Below, piece by piece: positions 43,060 through 52,578 of a stretch of 64,000 nucleotides of DNA. A model generated the notes under the pieces. That model saw only the letters and a list, made by a program, of their open reading frames with translations, was not told where the DNA came from and did no database searches. Both the position numbers and the translations under genes were made by a program. How positions within the stretch are numbered: the first letter of the stretch is position 1; the number at the start of each line of letters is the position of its first letter. Origin of the DNA: Mucilaginibacter sp. PAMB04168 (lineage in GTDB: Bacteria; Bacteroidota; Bacteroidia; Sphingobacteriales; Sphingobacteriaceae); contig NZ_CP155079.2 of assembly GCF_039634365.2 (NCBI RefSeq), positions 558,001 to 622,000 of the forward strand, written 5' to 3'.

Positions 43060-43653
43060 ATGAAAGTATTGTTACTTGCTTTTTTTTGTACCATTGCTAT
43101 GTCGGCCTCGGCGCAGTTTTGGCCCTTTGCCAAACACCCACGTTATCCGTTGATTGCCGAAACTAAAAGTCGGCCATTCCGTTTACCGGCCGCTCAGCTA
43201 AAAGGTAATAAGATAAGCCGTGTTGAAATAGGACAAACCCCATACAGCCTAAAGCTTACCGAGCGTATAGTAATGAAAACTGCACAGCACCAAATGCGTT
43301 TCAGGGAGTATGAAGATGCCAGTTACAGTTTTAACGAACTGGCTAAAATATACGTGCAGCAAAACAAGTTGTCGCAGGCTAAATGGTTTTTTCTGCAAAG
43401 TAATAACCTTTCGCGCCAGCAAAGTAATGATCGTTTAACCATTGCTAATTTAATGGAACTATCTAGCGTAAAATCGGCCATTGGCGATTTTGCCTTGGCT
43501 CAACAGGATCTGGAAGAGGCCCGCACTATGGCCACGGCACATAACTGGCAAGATGATGTTCAATCGGTTAAAAAGCGGCTGGACTTGTTGCAATTAAACA
43601 AACTGGCTGCTTTAAAGCCCGCTGTTGGTGTTAACAGTCAGGCTGCTTTATAA
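43060..43653 (+). CDS. Exported TPR-like protein of unknown function
   Basis: The ATG at 43060 starts a signal peptide (MKVLLLAFFCTIAMSASAQ), giving 197 residues; a TTG upstream is less likely. The mature part has helical hairpins resembling tetratricopeptide repeats: QMRFREYEDASYSFNELAKI, YVQQNKLSQAKWFFLQSNNL and FALAQQDLEEARTMA. A bacterial TPR protein usually binds partners in the periplasm. It is followed by a terminator and no obvious partner gene. Confidence 0.75.
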   Translation: MKVLLLAFFCTIAMSASAQFWPFAKHPRYPLIAETKSRPFRLPAAQLKGNKISRVEIGQTPYSLKLTERIVMKTAQHQMRFREYEDASYSFNELAKIYVQQNKLSQAKWFFLQSNNLSRQQSNDRLTIANLMELSSVKSAIGDFALAQQDLEEARTMATAHNWQDDVQSVKKRLDLLQLNKLAALKPAVGVNSQAAL

Positions 43654-43675
43654 TTAAGCCTAAAAATATTTAATG

Positions 43676-43703
43676 AAGGCCTGGTTTAATCCAGGCTTTT
43701 TTG
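43676..43703 (+). terminator. Terminator after the TPR-like gene
   Basis: A 9-bp stem with one G-U pair (AAGGCCTGG with CCAGGCTTT) is followed by a T-run, 22 bases after the stop. Confidence 0.75.
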
Positions 43704-43842
43704 TTTAGGGAAGTCGATTAGCATAAGGTTAAGTAAGAGCTGGTTCTCCTTTAAAAGTCACAGTAATAACATTCCTGTTAGTATTAGGTAAATTATAACC
43801 ACTTACCAAACATTGTATCCTATATTTACATTAGTATATTAC

Positions 43843-43870
43843 GAGACAGCTAAAATGCTGTCTCTTTTTT
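43843..43870 (+). terminator. Second, unassigned terminator hairpin before the prc gene
   Basis: GAGACAGC (43843-43850) and GCTGTCTC (43857-43864) form a perfect 8-bp stem with a 6-base loop and six T. No gene ends before it; the previous gene already has its own terminator 140 bases upstream. It could end a small RNA or act as an attenuator for prc. Confidence 0.6.
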
Positions 43871-43954
43871 ATTTACTTTGGCAATTGTATAATATAGGCA
43901 CTAATATTGATGTTTTATAATCTACCAGATATTAAATTAAAACCGGTTAAAGAA

Positions 43955-46096
43955 ATGTTTAAAAAGTTATATATGTTCCTGGTGTTGGGCGCCGCTTTGG
44001 CTTGCCAGGCTTCAACCCCGGGTGCTGAGAAGGTGGATGGGTCAAATAATCTCCAGCCCGATCAGCAACAAAGCGTGGTGGCCAAAGAAGTAGCCTCGCT
44101 TATTTCCAGTTATAATTACAAAAAAGTTGCGCTGAACGATTCGTTGTCCGAAGTGGTATATAACCGCTACGTAAAATCGCTTGATGATAACCGTAATTAT
44201 TTACTGGCATCTGACGTTAAGGATTTTGAGCGTTTTAAAACTACGATTGACGACGACCTGAAAACCGGCAACCTGAATAACGTTTTCTATATTTTTAACG
44301 TTTACCAGAAGCGCTACCTCGAGCGCATCAATTACTCATTAGCGCAACTGGATAAGCCATACGATTTTAATACTAACGAAACCTTTACTTACGACCGGGA
44401 AAAGCAGCCTTGGGTATCATCAGAAGGTGACATGAACAAGTTGTGGAGCCAGCGCGTTAAATATGACCTGCTGAACCTTAAACTGGCCAATGCAGACGTT
44501 GCCAAGAATAAAGAAACCTTACGCAAGCGTTACCAAAATTTGCTTTCGCAGTCCAAAAAAATATCCAATCAGGATGTTTTCCAGTTGTTTATGGATGCCT
44601 TTACCGAATCGGTAGATCCGCACACCAACTATTTTAACCCGGCCAACGCGGCTAATTTTAATATCGAAATGTCGCGCTCGTTAGAAGGTATCGGCGCTTC
44701 GCTGGCATCAGAAAACGAGTACATCACCATAAAAACTATTGTAGCCGGTGGCCCTGCCGATAAAAGCAAGCAAATTAATATTGATGACCGCATTGTAGGC
44801 GTGGCCCAAGGCAAAGCCGGCGAGTTTCAGGACGTAGTGGGCTGGCGTATAGAGAATGCTATAGCCTTAATACGCGGCACCAAAGGTACTACTGTACGTT
44901 TACGCATATTACCAAAAGGAGCAGGAGCTGGCTCAAAGCCTAAACTGGTTGAAATGGTGCGCGAAAAAATTGTGCTGAAGGATCAATTGGTTAAAAAAGA
45001 GATACGTACCTATAACTCCAATGGTAAAACCGTTAAAATTGGGGTAATTAACGTACCGGCATTTTATATTGATTTTAATGCTTACCGTGCAAAAGATCCT
45101 AACTATCAAAGCACCACCCGCGATGTTAGACTAATTTTAGACACCCTTAAACGCGCAGGTGTAGATGGTGTGGTTTTAGATTTGCGTCAAAACGGCGGCG
45201 GCTCGCTGATTGAAGCCATTGAGCTTACTGGTTTATTTATAAAGAATGGCCCTGTAGTACAAGTACGTGATACACGCAACCGTGTGGAAGTGAACGAAGA
45301 CGAAGATCCGGCTGTTGCTTACGCTGGTCCGCTTGCCGTGTTAACCGATCGCTTTAGCGCTTCAGCCTCTGAAATCTTTGCTGGTGCCATTCAAGATTAT
45401 GGCCGTGGTTTGATCATTGGTACACAAACTTATGGTAAAGGTACCGTGCAAAGCGCTATTGAACTGGACAAGGTCATCAATCCATCTATTAAGGAAATGA
45501 TTACCACTGCCATGAACAAAAAATCATCTGGCACGGGTGCAGAGTCTAAATTTGGACAGTTAAATTTAACCATCGCTAAGTTCTATCGCATCAGCGGCAG
45601 CTCAACACAGCACAAAGGCGTATCGCCAGATATAAGTTTCCCATCTGTTATCCCGTTAGATAAATATGGCGAGGATACCGAGCCATCAGCTTTACCATTT
45701 GATATGGTTCAGAAAAGTGCTTATACCAAGGTTGGCGATCTGAGCAGTGTGATTCCGCAGCTAACCAAGCTACATGAGCAACGTATGGCTAGCAACCCCA
45801 ATTACAAGTATATGCTGGAAGACATTGCCGACTATAAAAAGCGCCAAAGCGAAACCAGCGTAACCCTAAACGAGGCCGACCTTAAAAAAGAACGGGATTC
45901 AGAAGAACAAAAGACCTTTGAACGCAACAACCTGCGCCGTACGGCGTTAGGGCTAGCTCCTCTTAAAAAAGGTGCAACGCGTCCTAAAAACGAAGACTTG
46001 GATTTTCTGAAAATGGAAGCTGGCCAAATTATGACCGACTATATAAACCTGGAGAAATCCAACCGTTACACTAACGTAATACCGCAACAACCGTAA
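43955..46096 (+). CDS. prc: Carboxy-terminal processing (tail-specific) protease Prc
   Basis: The ATG at 43955 gives 713 residues and an N-terminal export signal (MFKKLYMFLVLGAALACQAS); AALAC could be a weak lipobox. The order is an N-terminal helical domain (about 40-230), a PDZ domain (about 235-330, LEGIGASLASENEYITIKTI), an S41 catalytic domain with the serine in DRFSASASEIFAGAIQDYG and the lysine in TYGKGTVQSA, and a DUF3340-type C-terminal helical region. Prc degrades and trims periplasmic proteins. Length fits the E. coli type rather than short CtpA. Confidence 0.93.
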   Translation: MFKKLYMFLVLGAALACQASTPGAEKVDGSNNLQPDQQQSVVAKEVASLISSYNYKKVALNDSLSEVVYNRYVKSLDDNRNYLLASDVKDFERFKTTIDDDLKTGNLNNVFYIFNVYQKRYLERINYSLAQLDKPYDFNTNETFTYDREKQPWVSSEGDMNKLWSQRVKYDLLNLKLANADVAKNKETLRKRYQNLLSQSKKISNQDVFQLFMDAFTESVDPHTNYFNPANAANFNIEMSRSLEGIGASLASENEYITIKTIVAGGPADKSKQINIDDRIVGVAQGKAGEFQDVVGWRIENAIALIRGTKGTTVRLRILPKGAGAGSKPKLVEMVREKIVLKDQLVKKEIRTYNSNGKTVKIGVINVPAFYIDFNAYRAKDPNYQSTTRDVRLILDTLKRAGVDGVVLDLRQNGGGSLIEAIELTGLFIKNGPVVQVRDTRNRVEVNEDEDPAVAYAGPLAVLTDRFSASASEIFAGAIQDYGRGLIIGTQTYGKGTVQSAIELDKVINPSIKEMITTAMNKKSSGTGAESKFGQLNLTIAKFYRISGSSTQHKGVSPDISFPSVIPLDKYGEDTEPSALPFDMVQKSAYTKVGDLSSVIPQLTKLHEQRMASNPNYKYMLEDIADYKKRQSETSVTLNEADLKKERDSEEQKTFERNNLRRTALGLAPLKKGATRPKNEDLDFLKMEAGQIMTDYINLEKSNRYTNVIPQQP

Positions 46097-46114
46097 GTTT
46101 TACACTATACTGAA

Positions 46115-46145
46115 CAAAAGACGCCCGCTTGCCGGGCGTCTTTTG
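46115..46145 (+). terminator. Terminator of prc
   Basis: A perfect 13-bp stem (CAAAAGACGCCCG, 46115-46127, with 46133-46145) and a 5-base loop follow prc by 18 bases. Confidence 0.85.
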
Positions 46146-46318
46146 TTTATAAGGAATTGTTCGGACAAATTATTAAAGTTAGTGGAGGCTGATTTTGCAA
46201 AAAAAGTTGAGTGTCTGGAACAAATTGTAAGCGTGCGTAACTATCCTTTACATCAAGGAGCAACGATAGAGGTTAAACCCTGTACAAGCCGCAATCTGTG
46301 ATCTACGGTATTGCTTCG

Positions 46319-47197
46319 TTACTTTACCAACTTATAGTTTCTATATTCACTAACCCTCCAGCCGGTCCAATCTTCAATTTTTTGAAGTATGCGGCGACGG
46401 AGCGACATTTTCTTTTTGAGTTGTTCGGGGTCTATCTGTAACTTCCAGTTTTGAGCTTTAATGCGGCGTTGCATCACGGCCGGGTGTGTGCCTTCAAAAG
46501 CCAGCAGGCGGTCTGCATTCTTAAAATCAAATTCAAACTTTTCGGGCAGGTTTTCAGCTATCCAGGTGTCATCATGGTAAAACTGATTAAAATTACGCAG
46601 TTTGCTTTCCAGTCCTTTAGGTGGTTTTACCCATCCATAATGATAAATATAAGCGTCAATCAGTTTTACGTTAATCTTGCGGTCGGCCCATCTGAAACCT
46701 TGGGCATCCCGGTAAGCGTGGATGTTTTTATTGTTGCGCAGAACCCTTATCTCGCGACGGTACCATCGGCGCGAATGCGCGTAGTAATCGTACGAGCCAT
46801 AAAAGTGCTGGTATTTAAACAACAAGCCTTCAATAGCCTTGTCGTTTAAGTTAGCTTCCATCTCCTGTTGAATAACCGGCAAATACTTTTCGTGTACCAC
46901 TTCATCCCCCTGTATGTAAAAGGCCCAGTCGGCATCGGGTGAAATAGCGGCAAAGGCTTTATCCGTTTCGGCGGCAAACACCGATCCTCCCTCGCGTAAA
47001 GATTCATCCCAAACGGTATGAATGATCCTGATCTTAGGTGAATTGATACCTTTAATCAGTTCTTCGGTATCATCTTCACTATTGCCCAGCGCTACTACAA
47101 ATTCGTCGCAAATGGATAGTATAGATGTAATGGCTTCCACAACGGGGTAGTCATTTTTTACCGCATTGCGGATAAAGGTAAAACCTGCTACTTTCAT
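46319..47197 (-). CDS. Glycosyltransferase family 2-like protein
   Basis: The 292-residue protein starts MKVAGFTFIRNAVKNDYPVV and has a GT-A nucleotide-sugar fold: SICDEFVVALGNSEDDTEEL (about 28-47), then DADWAFYIQGDEVVHEKYLP (about 87-106), where a diphosphate-binding DxD-like site would lie. No membrane helix is present. Its relatives are glycan or rhamnosyltransferases of unknown acceptor. It lies 4 bases after the GT4 gene, so they form one operon with the GT2 gene upstream. Confidence 0.85.
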   Translation of the reverse strand: MKVAGFTFIRNAVKNDYPVVEAITSILSICDEFVVALGNSEDDTEELIKGINSPKIRIIHTVWDESLREGGSVFAAETDKAFAAISPDADWAFYIQGDEVVHEKYLPVIQQEMEANLNDKAIEGLLFKYQHFYGSYDYYAHSRRWYRREIRVLRNNKNIHAYRDAQGFRWADRKINVKLIDAYIYHYGWVKPPKGLESKLRNFNQFYHDDTWIAENLPEKFEFDFKNADRLLAFEGTHPAVMQRRIKAQNWKLQIDPEQLKKKMSLRRRILQKIEDWTGWRVSEYRNYKLVK

Positions 47198-47201
47198 GAG
47201 C

Positions 47202-48302
47202 TTATAAAACAGATTGGTAAACTTTTATAGTGTTTTGCACACAAGCATCAAAGGTAAACAAAGCAAGCCTTTCATTTCCCCTTTGCTTCAGCTGCTGTTG
47301 TAAATTTTCATCGCCAAGCACCTGTGCAGCTGCCTGTTCTATATCGGCAGGTTGCAAGGGGTCAAAATAGATGGCCGCATTGCCGGCAATTTCTGGCAAA
47401 CAGCTGCTGTTACTGCATATCACCGGGCATTGGTTGGCAAAGGCTTCCAACAAGGGCAAGCCAAAACCTTCATGCAGCGAAGGGAAAGCAAATAATTTAG
47501 CCTGCCGGTATAACTGCTGCAACAGCATATCGGTAACATCCATTTGCTGGCATTGTGTGCCAATGCGTTGTTGATGGAATAGCTGCAATTCGGCATTAGT
47601 AAAAGCCTTACCGCCCGCGCAAACCAGTTTAAGCTGGGGGTTAGCCTGTAAAAGCGGACTTATGCCTTTCACAAACAAGGGGAAGTTTTTATAGTGCCAG
47701 CGCTCTCCCACAAACAACAGGTAATTTTGGGGCAGTGTTACATTCTCTTTAATTAAGTTATCGGTTGAACCGTCCGGAGCTAGGTAGCCATGATACACCA
47801 CGTGTATCTTATTAGCCAGCTGCGGGTATACTTTTATTATATCACTTTTGGTAAACTCTGATATGGCAATCAACGCATCTGCCCGTTCCATCACCAGCTT
47901 TTTTCGGGCAATTACCTCCGTTGCATCCGGAAAGTATTCGGGGTATAGCTCATGTACCATATCATGCACAGTAACTACGCAGGGCTTTTTAAGGTATTTA
48001 ATAAAGTAGGGGTCGTAATAAGTAGGATGAAATACGTCGAAGGCGCGTGTTTTAAAACTCCAGCGCGAAAAGCGTCTGTTCCATTTGTAATACTTATTTA
48101 ACTTTCCCTTCCATAAACTTTCACCCAGGTTGTTATTTAGCAGGAATGCGTCATGCTTAACATATTCGTTCTCGGCATATAGCGCGGTAATAGCGCTTTG
48201 ATGGCCCGCAGACTGTAAGCCACGATGCAGGTTGGCAAAGTAGCGGGATATGCCCCCGTATTTTTGTAGTGAAAAAATCTGATGATCGAACAGTACTTTC
48301 AT
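47202..48302 (-). CDS. GT4-type glycosyltransferase (GT1 superfamily)
   Basis: The 366-residue protein has a GT-B fold. The N-terminal half includes FDHQIFSLQKYGGISRYFAN (about 5-24), a form common in mannosyltransferases. The C-terminal half has LLFVGERWHYKNFPLFVKGI (about 193-212) and the sugar-nucleotide motif FPSLHEGFGLPLLEAFANQC (about 275-294), with the family's E-x7-E pattern. It transfers a sugar, perhaps mannose or another hexose, to a polysaccharide or LPS intermediate. It overlaps no neighbour and is part of the minus-strand GT set. Confidence 0.92.
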   Translation of the reverse strand: MKVLFDHQIFSLQKYGGISRYFANLHRGLQSAGHQSAITALYAENEYVKHDAFLLNNNLGESLWKGKLNKYYKWNRRFSRWSFKTRAFDVFHPTYYDPYFIKYLKKPCVVTVHDMVHELYPEYFPDATEVIARKKLVMERADALIAISEFTKSDIIKVYPQLANKIHVVYHGYLAPDGSTDNLIKENVTLPQNYLLFVGERWHYKNFPLFVKGISPLLQANPQLKLVCAGGKAFTNAELQLFHQQRIGTQCQQMDVTDMLLQQLYRQAKLFAFPSLHEGFGLPLLEAFANQCPVICSNSSCLPEIAGNAAIYFDPLQPADIEQAAAQVLGDENLQQQLKQRGNERLALFTFDACVQNTIKVYQSVL

Positions 48303-48311
48303 ACGTGTGCT

Positions 48312-49061
48312 TTAATAAAAGTTACTGCCCGGCCTGCTTTGCTCTTTGCGGCGTTTGTATAAAAAGCGCAGGTACATTAACCAGCCCATACTTTTTTTAA
48401 TGATCTGGGGCTTATCGTGCTTGAAAGCCTCATCATTAGCCACTGCCGAAAAGCCGGTTAAGTTGTACCAGGCCACTGGTATGTCTACATATTGTTTTTT
48501 GATAGATTTATCACCCCATACCTGTAAGTTCAGCGCATAATCGGCATAAATGCGGTACTTTAAACTGTATTGGTATTTTTGAAACACCTTGGCAGGATAA
48601 AATATGGATTGATGGTTTATGCAGTACTTAGCTAACCGATATGCCGAAAACTCGCCTGTAAACAGCGGCCCTTCGGCTTTGGTGTTCCCATAATATATAG
48701 TGTCCTCGTCTTTCAGTTGCTGTGCCATTGCGCTAAAGCCGGTAAGCAGGCGGTCATCGGCCCCTAAAAAGTACAGCCATTTGCCGGTGGCCAGCCCGGT
48801 GCCCTTGTTCAGCGCATCGTATATGCCTTTATCGGGTTCGCTTACCCAGCGGTTAACGTATGCATTATACTGTTGCAAAACTGTAATAGTATCATCGGTG
48901 CTCCCGCCATCTACAATAATCACTTCAATAGCCGGGTAAGCCTGTGCTGTAATCGAATCCAGACAGCCAGGCAAATGTGTTGCTGCATTATAAGTAGCTA
49001 TAATAATGCTTACCAGCGGTAGTTGCTGGTTTTGAACGGTACGGCTGCCTCCCTGCCTCAT
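48312..49061 (-). CDS. GT2 glycosyltransferase (WcaA/colanic-acid type)
   Basis: The 249-residue protein has the classical GT-A start PLVSIIIATYNAATHLPGCL (about 15-34) followed by IEVIIVDGGSTDDTI and DKGIYDALNKGTGLATGKWL (about 78-97). YFLGADDRL contains the metal-binding acidic residues. This is typical of exopolysaccharide-assembly transferases. The gene is first in the minus-strand set of three and is divergent from the next GT gene. Confidence 0.92.
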   Translation of the reverse strand: MRQGGSRTVQNQQLPLVSIIIATYNAATHLPGCLDSITAQAYPAIEVIIVDGGSTDDTITVLQQYNAYVNRWVSEPDKGIYDALNKGTGLATGKWLYFLGADDRLLTGFSAMAQQLKDEDTIYYGNTKAEGPLFTGEFSAYRLAKYCINHQSIFYPAKVFQKYQYSLKYRIYADYALNLQVWGDKSIKKQYVDIPVAWYNLTGFSAVANDEAFKHDKPQIIKKSMGWLMYLRFLYKRRKEQSRPGSNFY

Positions 49062-49097
49062 GTTAAACGGCTTTAAACATAAACTGATAAATTAAGC

Positions 49098-49105
49098 TAT
49101 TTTTG
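49098..49105 (+). promoter_or_regulatory. -7 box of the plus-strand GT2 gene
   Basis: TATTTTTG matches TAnnTTTG, 14 bases before the ATG. Divergent with the minus-strand GT set. Confidence 0.45.
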
Positions 49106-49119
49106 CACAAACATACGGC

Positions 49120-50235
49120 ATGCCTATCAGTATTGATGTCATAATTCCTTCTTTCCGGCTAACACCGGCTACTTTATTGCCTATACTAAAGTTAGGAAGG
49201 CCTGCCGATACGCTTATACACTTCTTTTTAATTGCCGATAACCCTACACTGGTGCCTGATGCCGGCATAGCAGCCCTGGTAGATAATGAAACGGTTAGTT
49301 TGATTATTAACGAAAATAATTTGGGCGCATCGGCCACCCGTAACCGCGGCATTGAAGCTGGTAAAGGCGACTGGATTTTGTTTTTGGATGACGATATCGA
49401 AGTAAATCCGGACTTATTGCTTACTTACGCAACCGCCGCACAGCAACAATCGCATGAAATTGGCTTTATTGGATTAGTAACTATGCCCCCTGCACCCACA
49501 GCTTTTGCCCGGGCGGTTTATGCTAATGGTTCAATGGCTATTTTTGGTGCAGCGCAGCATAATGAATACTTTGCCTGGGGAGCATCAGCTAATATTATGG
49601 TGAAGCGCAGTGCTTTGGGAGATGTGCGATTCTCATCAGCTTATCCTAAAACGGGTGGAGGCGAAGAGGTAGAGTTTTTTTTGCGTATACGCGCACAAAA
49701 CGGATTTGCTAATTATCGCTGCTTGCCCCATGCACAGGCCGAGCACCCCTGGTGGAACAATGGGCGGGCAGACTACACCCGCTTTTATCGTTATGGTATA
49801 GGTAACAGTTACCTAGCCCAACGTAATCCGGCTTACCGCTGGTACGATTTTTTGAACACACCCGAAACCTTGTTTTGTATAGTGGTAGCGGTATTTGTGG
49901 TCCACTTTTTTTACCGGCCTGTTGTGAACTATGGCTTATTCTTTATAGCAATTAGTTTATTTGCGGAATATATAACCAACATAATGCGAGTACGGCGCAA
50001 TAACAAAAGGCTGTCTTTCGGAACCGCCTTTAACGTTATGCGCTTGCGCTTGGTATATGAATGGGGAACGCTGATTGGTAACCTCAAAAGATTCCGGTTA
50101 GCCGGACTGGGTGAACGTTTCAGCTATGATGGCAGCACCAAGGCCCGGCACTTCAGGCTTAACCGTTACAAGATTGTAAAGCTGGCTATTTACACTTTGG
50201 CTATTATAGCTTTAGTAATATACAGGCACCGTTAG
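49120..50235 (+). CDS. GT2 glycosyltransferase with C-terminal membrane helices
   Basis: The 371-residue protein has a GT-A domain (about 1-250): DVIIPSFRLTPATLLPILKL, LIINENNLGASATRNRGIEA, then GDWILFLDDDIEVNPDLLL with the DDD metal site. ETPKTGGGEEVEF-like spacing is replaced by YPKTGGGEEVEFFLRIRAQN (about 183-202), the acceptor region. Two hydrophobic segments follow (about 250-292) and one more near the C-terminus (about 352-368), so it is membrane-bound. The acceptor is unknown. Confidence 0.88.
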   Translation: MPISIDVIIPSFRLTPATLLPILKLGRPADTLIHFFLIADNPTLVPDAGIAALVDNETVSLIINENNLGASATRNRGIEAGKGDWILFLDDDIEVNPDLLLTYATAAQQQSHEIGFIGLVTMPPAPTAFARAVYANGSMAIFGAAQHNEYFAWGASANIMVKRSALGDVRFSSAYPKTGGGEEVEFFLRIRAQNGFANYRCLPHAQAEHPWWNNGRADYTRFYRYGIGNSYLAQRNPAYRWYDFLNTPETLFCIVVAVFVVHFFYRPVVNYGLFFIAISLFAEYITNIMRVRRNNKRLSFGTAFNVMRLRLVYEWGTLIGNLKRFRLAGLGERFSYDGSTKARHFRLNRYKIVKLAIYTLAIIALVIYRHR

Positions 50236-50245
50236 CGGTAAAAAA

Positions 50246-51073
50246 CTAAACTTCGTGGTAGCCGCTGGGGCAGTAAGTAAGTTTATCGCTTACGGTTTTT
50301 CGGTAGATGAGCTCGTTGGGCAAGAAGTTGCCCCTATCATGCCAGGGATGAAAGATGTGATAGCTGATAGCCGCCATTTTAAGGCGCTTTTTCAGGACAC
50401 CAGCATTAATAAGGCGCGCACCAAATTCGTAGTCTTCCCAGCCCCAACCCTCAAAATCATTGTAGTATCCGTTTATCTTAATGTAATCGGCGCGCCAAAA
50501 AGCCAGGTTGCACCCCTTTACATTCCAGGAGCTGCGCGGATCGGGCTTAAAGAACATGGACAACAAGGGTATACGTACCGCATTAAAACGGCTGTATAAG
50601 CCTTGCGACAGGGAGTGGAAGTTGACTTGTTTAGTTTGGAGTATTTCTTTAGTCTTGGCTTCGGTAAGCATGGTGCGGCTACCTTGCATAAAGTATCCTT
50701 TGCGGGCGGCACGCTCATGATCGGCTACAAACTTGGGGTTAACAATAATGTCGCCATCAATTTCAATTATGTAATCCGCTTCAGACAATTTTACAGCTTT
50801 GTTTAGTATTAAACATTTCCGAAAACCCTTGTCTTCCTGCCAGGCATGCTTTACAGGAACGGTAAATAGTTTCCGGTAATGATCAATCAGCACTGTGGTT
50901 TCCGGGCGCGAGCCATCATCTGCAATCAGTATTTCATCGGGCATGCGCGTTTGGCGCAGCAAACTCAAGATTACCAACTCTAAAGCCTCAGGCCAGTTAT
51001 AGGTTGATATGAGCACTGCTACCTTGAGCCTGTTTTTGCCCACTATTGGGGTGTGTTGTCCATCCTGCGCCAT
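50246..51073 (-). CDS. GT2 glycosyltransferase with GT7-like C-terminal domain
   Basis: The ATG at 51073 gives 275 residues. The N-terminus has LKVAVLISTYNWPEALELVI and MPDEILIADDGSRPETTVLI, and YIIEIDGDIIVNP contains the metal-binding D-x-D. The C-terminal part, GCNLAFWRADYIKINGYYND then FEGWGWEDYEFGARLINAG, is the galactosyltransferase (GT7) C-terminal pattern with the WGWED acceptor and catalytic site. Such enzymes add Gal, GalNAc or GlcNAc. It converges with the membrane GT2 gene and is separated from the pepP terminator by its own start region. Confidence 0.92.
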   Translation of the reverse strand: MAQDGQHTPIVGKNRLKVAVLISTYNWPEALELVILSLLRQTRMPDEILIADDGSRPETTVLIDHYRKLFTVPVKHAWQEDKGFRKCLILNKAVKLSEADYIIEIDGDIIVNPKFVADHERAARKGYFMQGSRTMLTEAKTKEILQTKQVNFHSLSQGLYSRFNAVRIPLLSMFFKPDPRSSWNVKGCNLAFWRADYIKINGYYNDFEGWGWEDYEFGARLINAGVLKKRLKMAAISYHIFHPWHDRGNFLPNELIYRKTVSDKLTYCPSGYHEV

Positions 51074-51156
51074 TGTAGGTAGCAAAGATACAAAACACCA
51101 CCTGATTAGTATAGGGCACTATAGTAACAAGGCAGCTTGTTAAATACGATATAAAA

Positions 51157-51194
51157 TAAAACAGGCAACCACCGTTAAGTACTTGCCTGTTTTT
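51157..51194. terminator. Terminator of pepP
   Basis: AAACAGGCAA (51159-51168) and TTGCCTGTTT (51183-51192) form a perfect 10-bp stem with T-rich flanks on both strands, 18 bases past the pepP stop. Confidence 0.75.
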
Positions 51195-51211
51195 AAAATA
51201 TATGATAGAAT

Positions 51212-52501
51212 TTAGCTATTCATGATTTCCTCGAGATGCTCAGCCTCTAACGGAATGCCTGCCATTAAATCGACATTGCCACCTTCGGTTATGAGGATGT
51301 TATTCTCCAGGCGGATGCCCAGGCTTTCTTCCGGTATATAAATGCCAGGTTCGCAGGTTAATATGTTACCCACCTCAAATGGCTTGTAGCGGCTGGCAAA
51401 GTCGTGTACATCCAAACCAAGGTGGTGTGAAGTACCATGCATAAAGTATTTTTTATACAAAGGTGCTTTGGAGTCTTGTTTTTCCACGTCGTGGCGGTCA
51501 AGCAAACCCAGGCCAATTAGTTCGCCTGTCATGATCTTGCCTACTTCATCATGATATTCATTCCAAACTGTTCCGGCCACTATCATTTGCGTAGCCTGCT
51601 TCATCACCCTCAGTACCGAGTCATATACCTGTCGCTGGCGCGAAGTGAAGCGGCCGCTTACCGGTATTGAACGACTCATGTCTGCATTGTAATTGGCATA
51701 CTCGGCTGCCCAGTCGAACAAAATTACATCGCCGTCTTTGCAAATCTGGTTGTTATCTATATAATGTAACACAATGGCGTTGTGGCCAGATGCTATAATA
51801 GGTGTATAGGCATGCCCGGTAGCACGCTGCCTTAAAAACTCATGTGTTATCTCTGCCTCAATTTCGTACTCCGCAACGCCGGGCTTTACAAATTTAAGTA
51901 CACGGGTAAAAGCATCACGTGTAATATCGCATGCTTTTTGGGTCAGTTCAATTTCAACGGCCGACTTTACTACGCGGAGGTCTCTCATTATAGGAGCAGA
52001 GCGTTCATAATAGTGAAGCGGGTATTTGCTGCGCAGGTCTTCCAGGAATCGCAAATCGCGGTAAGGTACACCTGGCAGGAACCGGTCGTTCTCATTTGTA
52101 TTGATATATATATGTTCTGCATAGTTTATAATACTGTGCAAAATTGCTTCAAAGTCATGCAACCAGTATACGCTTTGTATACCTGAAGTCATTTTCGCTT
52201 CGTCCTTTGTATACTTGTGGCCTTCCCATACCGCAATGTGTTCATTGGTTTGTCTTAAAAAGAGTACTTCTCTGTATAGTGGATTAGGACAATCCGGGAA
52301 AAGTAACAGTATACTCTGCTCCTGATCTATACCAGACAGATAAAAGAAATCGGCATTTTGTTTAAATACGAAAGTTTGATCTCCGCTACGTGGGTATTCG
52401 TCATTAGCATTAAAAAGGGCTATGGAATTGGGCTTTAATCGTGAAACGAAATTTTTTCTATTTAAAATAAATAAGTTGTTATCTATAGGTAGATATTTCA
52501 T
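51212..52501 (-). CDS. pepP: Xaa-Pro aminopeptidase (aminopeptidase P, M24 family)
   Basis: The 429-residue cytoplasmic enzyme has an N-terminal AMP_N domain (about 5-140) and a pita-bread M24 domain. The metal-binding residues can be read: Asp in ILFDWAAEYANYNADMSRSI (two Asp), His in MHGTSHHLGLDVHD, Glu in LTCEPGIYIPEESLGIRLEN, and the last Glu in the same stretch. It removes N-terminal residues before proline. Length matches E. coli PepP. It is single and divergent from the OmpA gene. Confidence 0.93.
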   Translation of the reverse strand: MKYLPIDNNLFILNRKNFVSRLKPNSIALFNANDEYPRSGDQTFVFKQNADFFYLSGIDQEQSILLLFPDCPNPLYREVLFLRQTNEHIAVWEGHKYTKDEAKMTSGIQSVYWLHDFEAILHSIINYAEHIYINTNENDRFLPGVPYRDLRFLEDLRSKYPLHYYERSAPIMRDLRVVKSAVEIELTQKACDITRDAFTRVLKFVKPGVAEYEIEAEITHEFLRQRATGHAYTPIIASGHNAIVLHYIDNNQICKDGDVILFDWAAEYANYNADMSRSIPVSGRFTSRQRQVYDSVLRVMKQATQMIVAGTVWNEYHDEVGKIMTGELIGLGLLDRHDVEKQDSKAPLYKKYFMHGTSHHLGLDVHDFASRYKPFEVGNILTCEPGIYIPEESLGIRLENNILITEGGNVDLMAGIPLEAEHLEEIMNS

Positions 52502-52578
52502 GAAATAAGTTCATTTAATTTTTATAAAACAAAATTTTGCATTTATTTGTCTCCAATATTAGTAAAATTGGAACGGTG

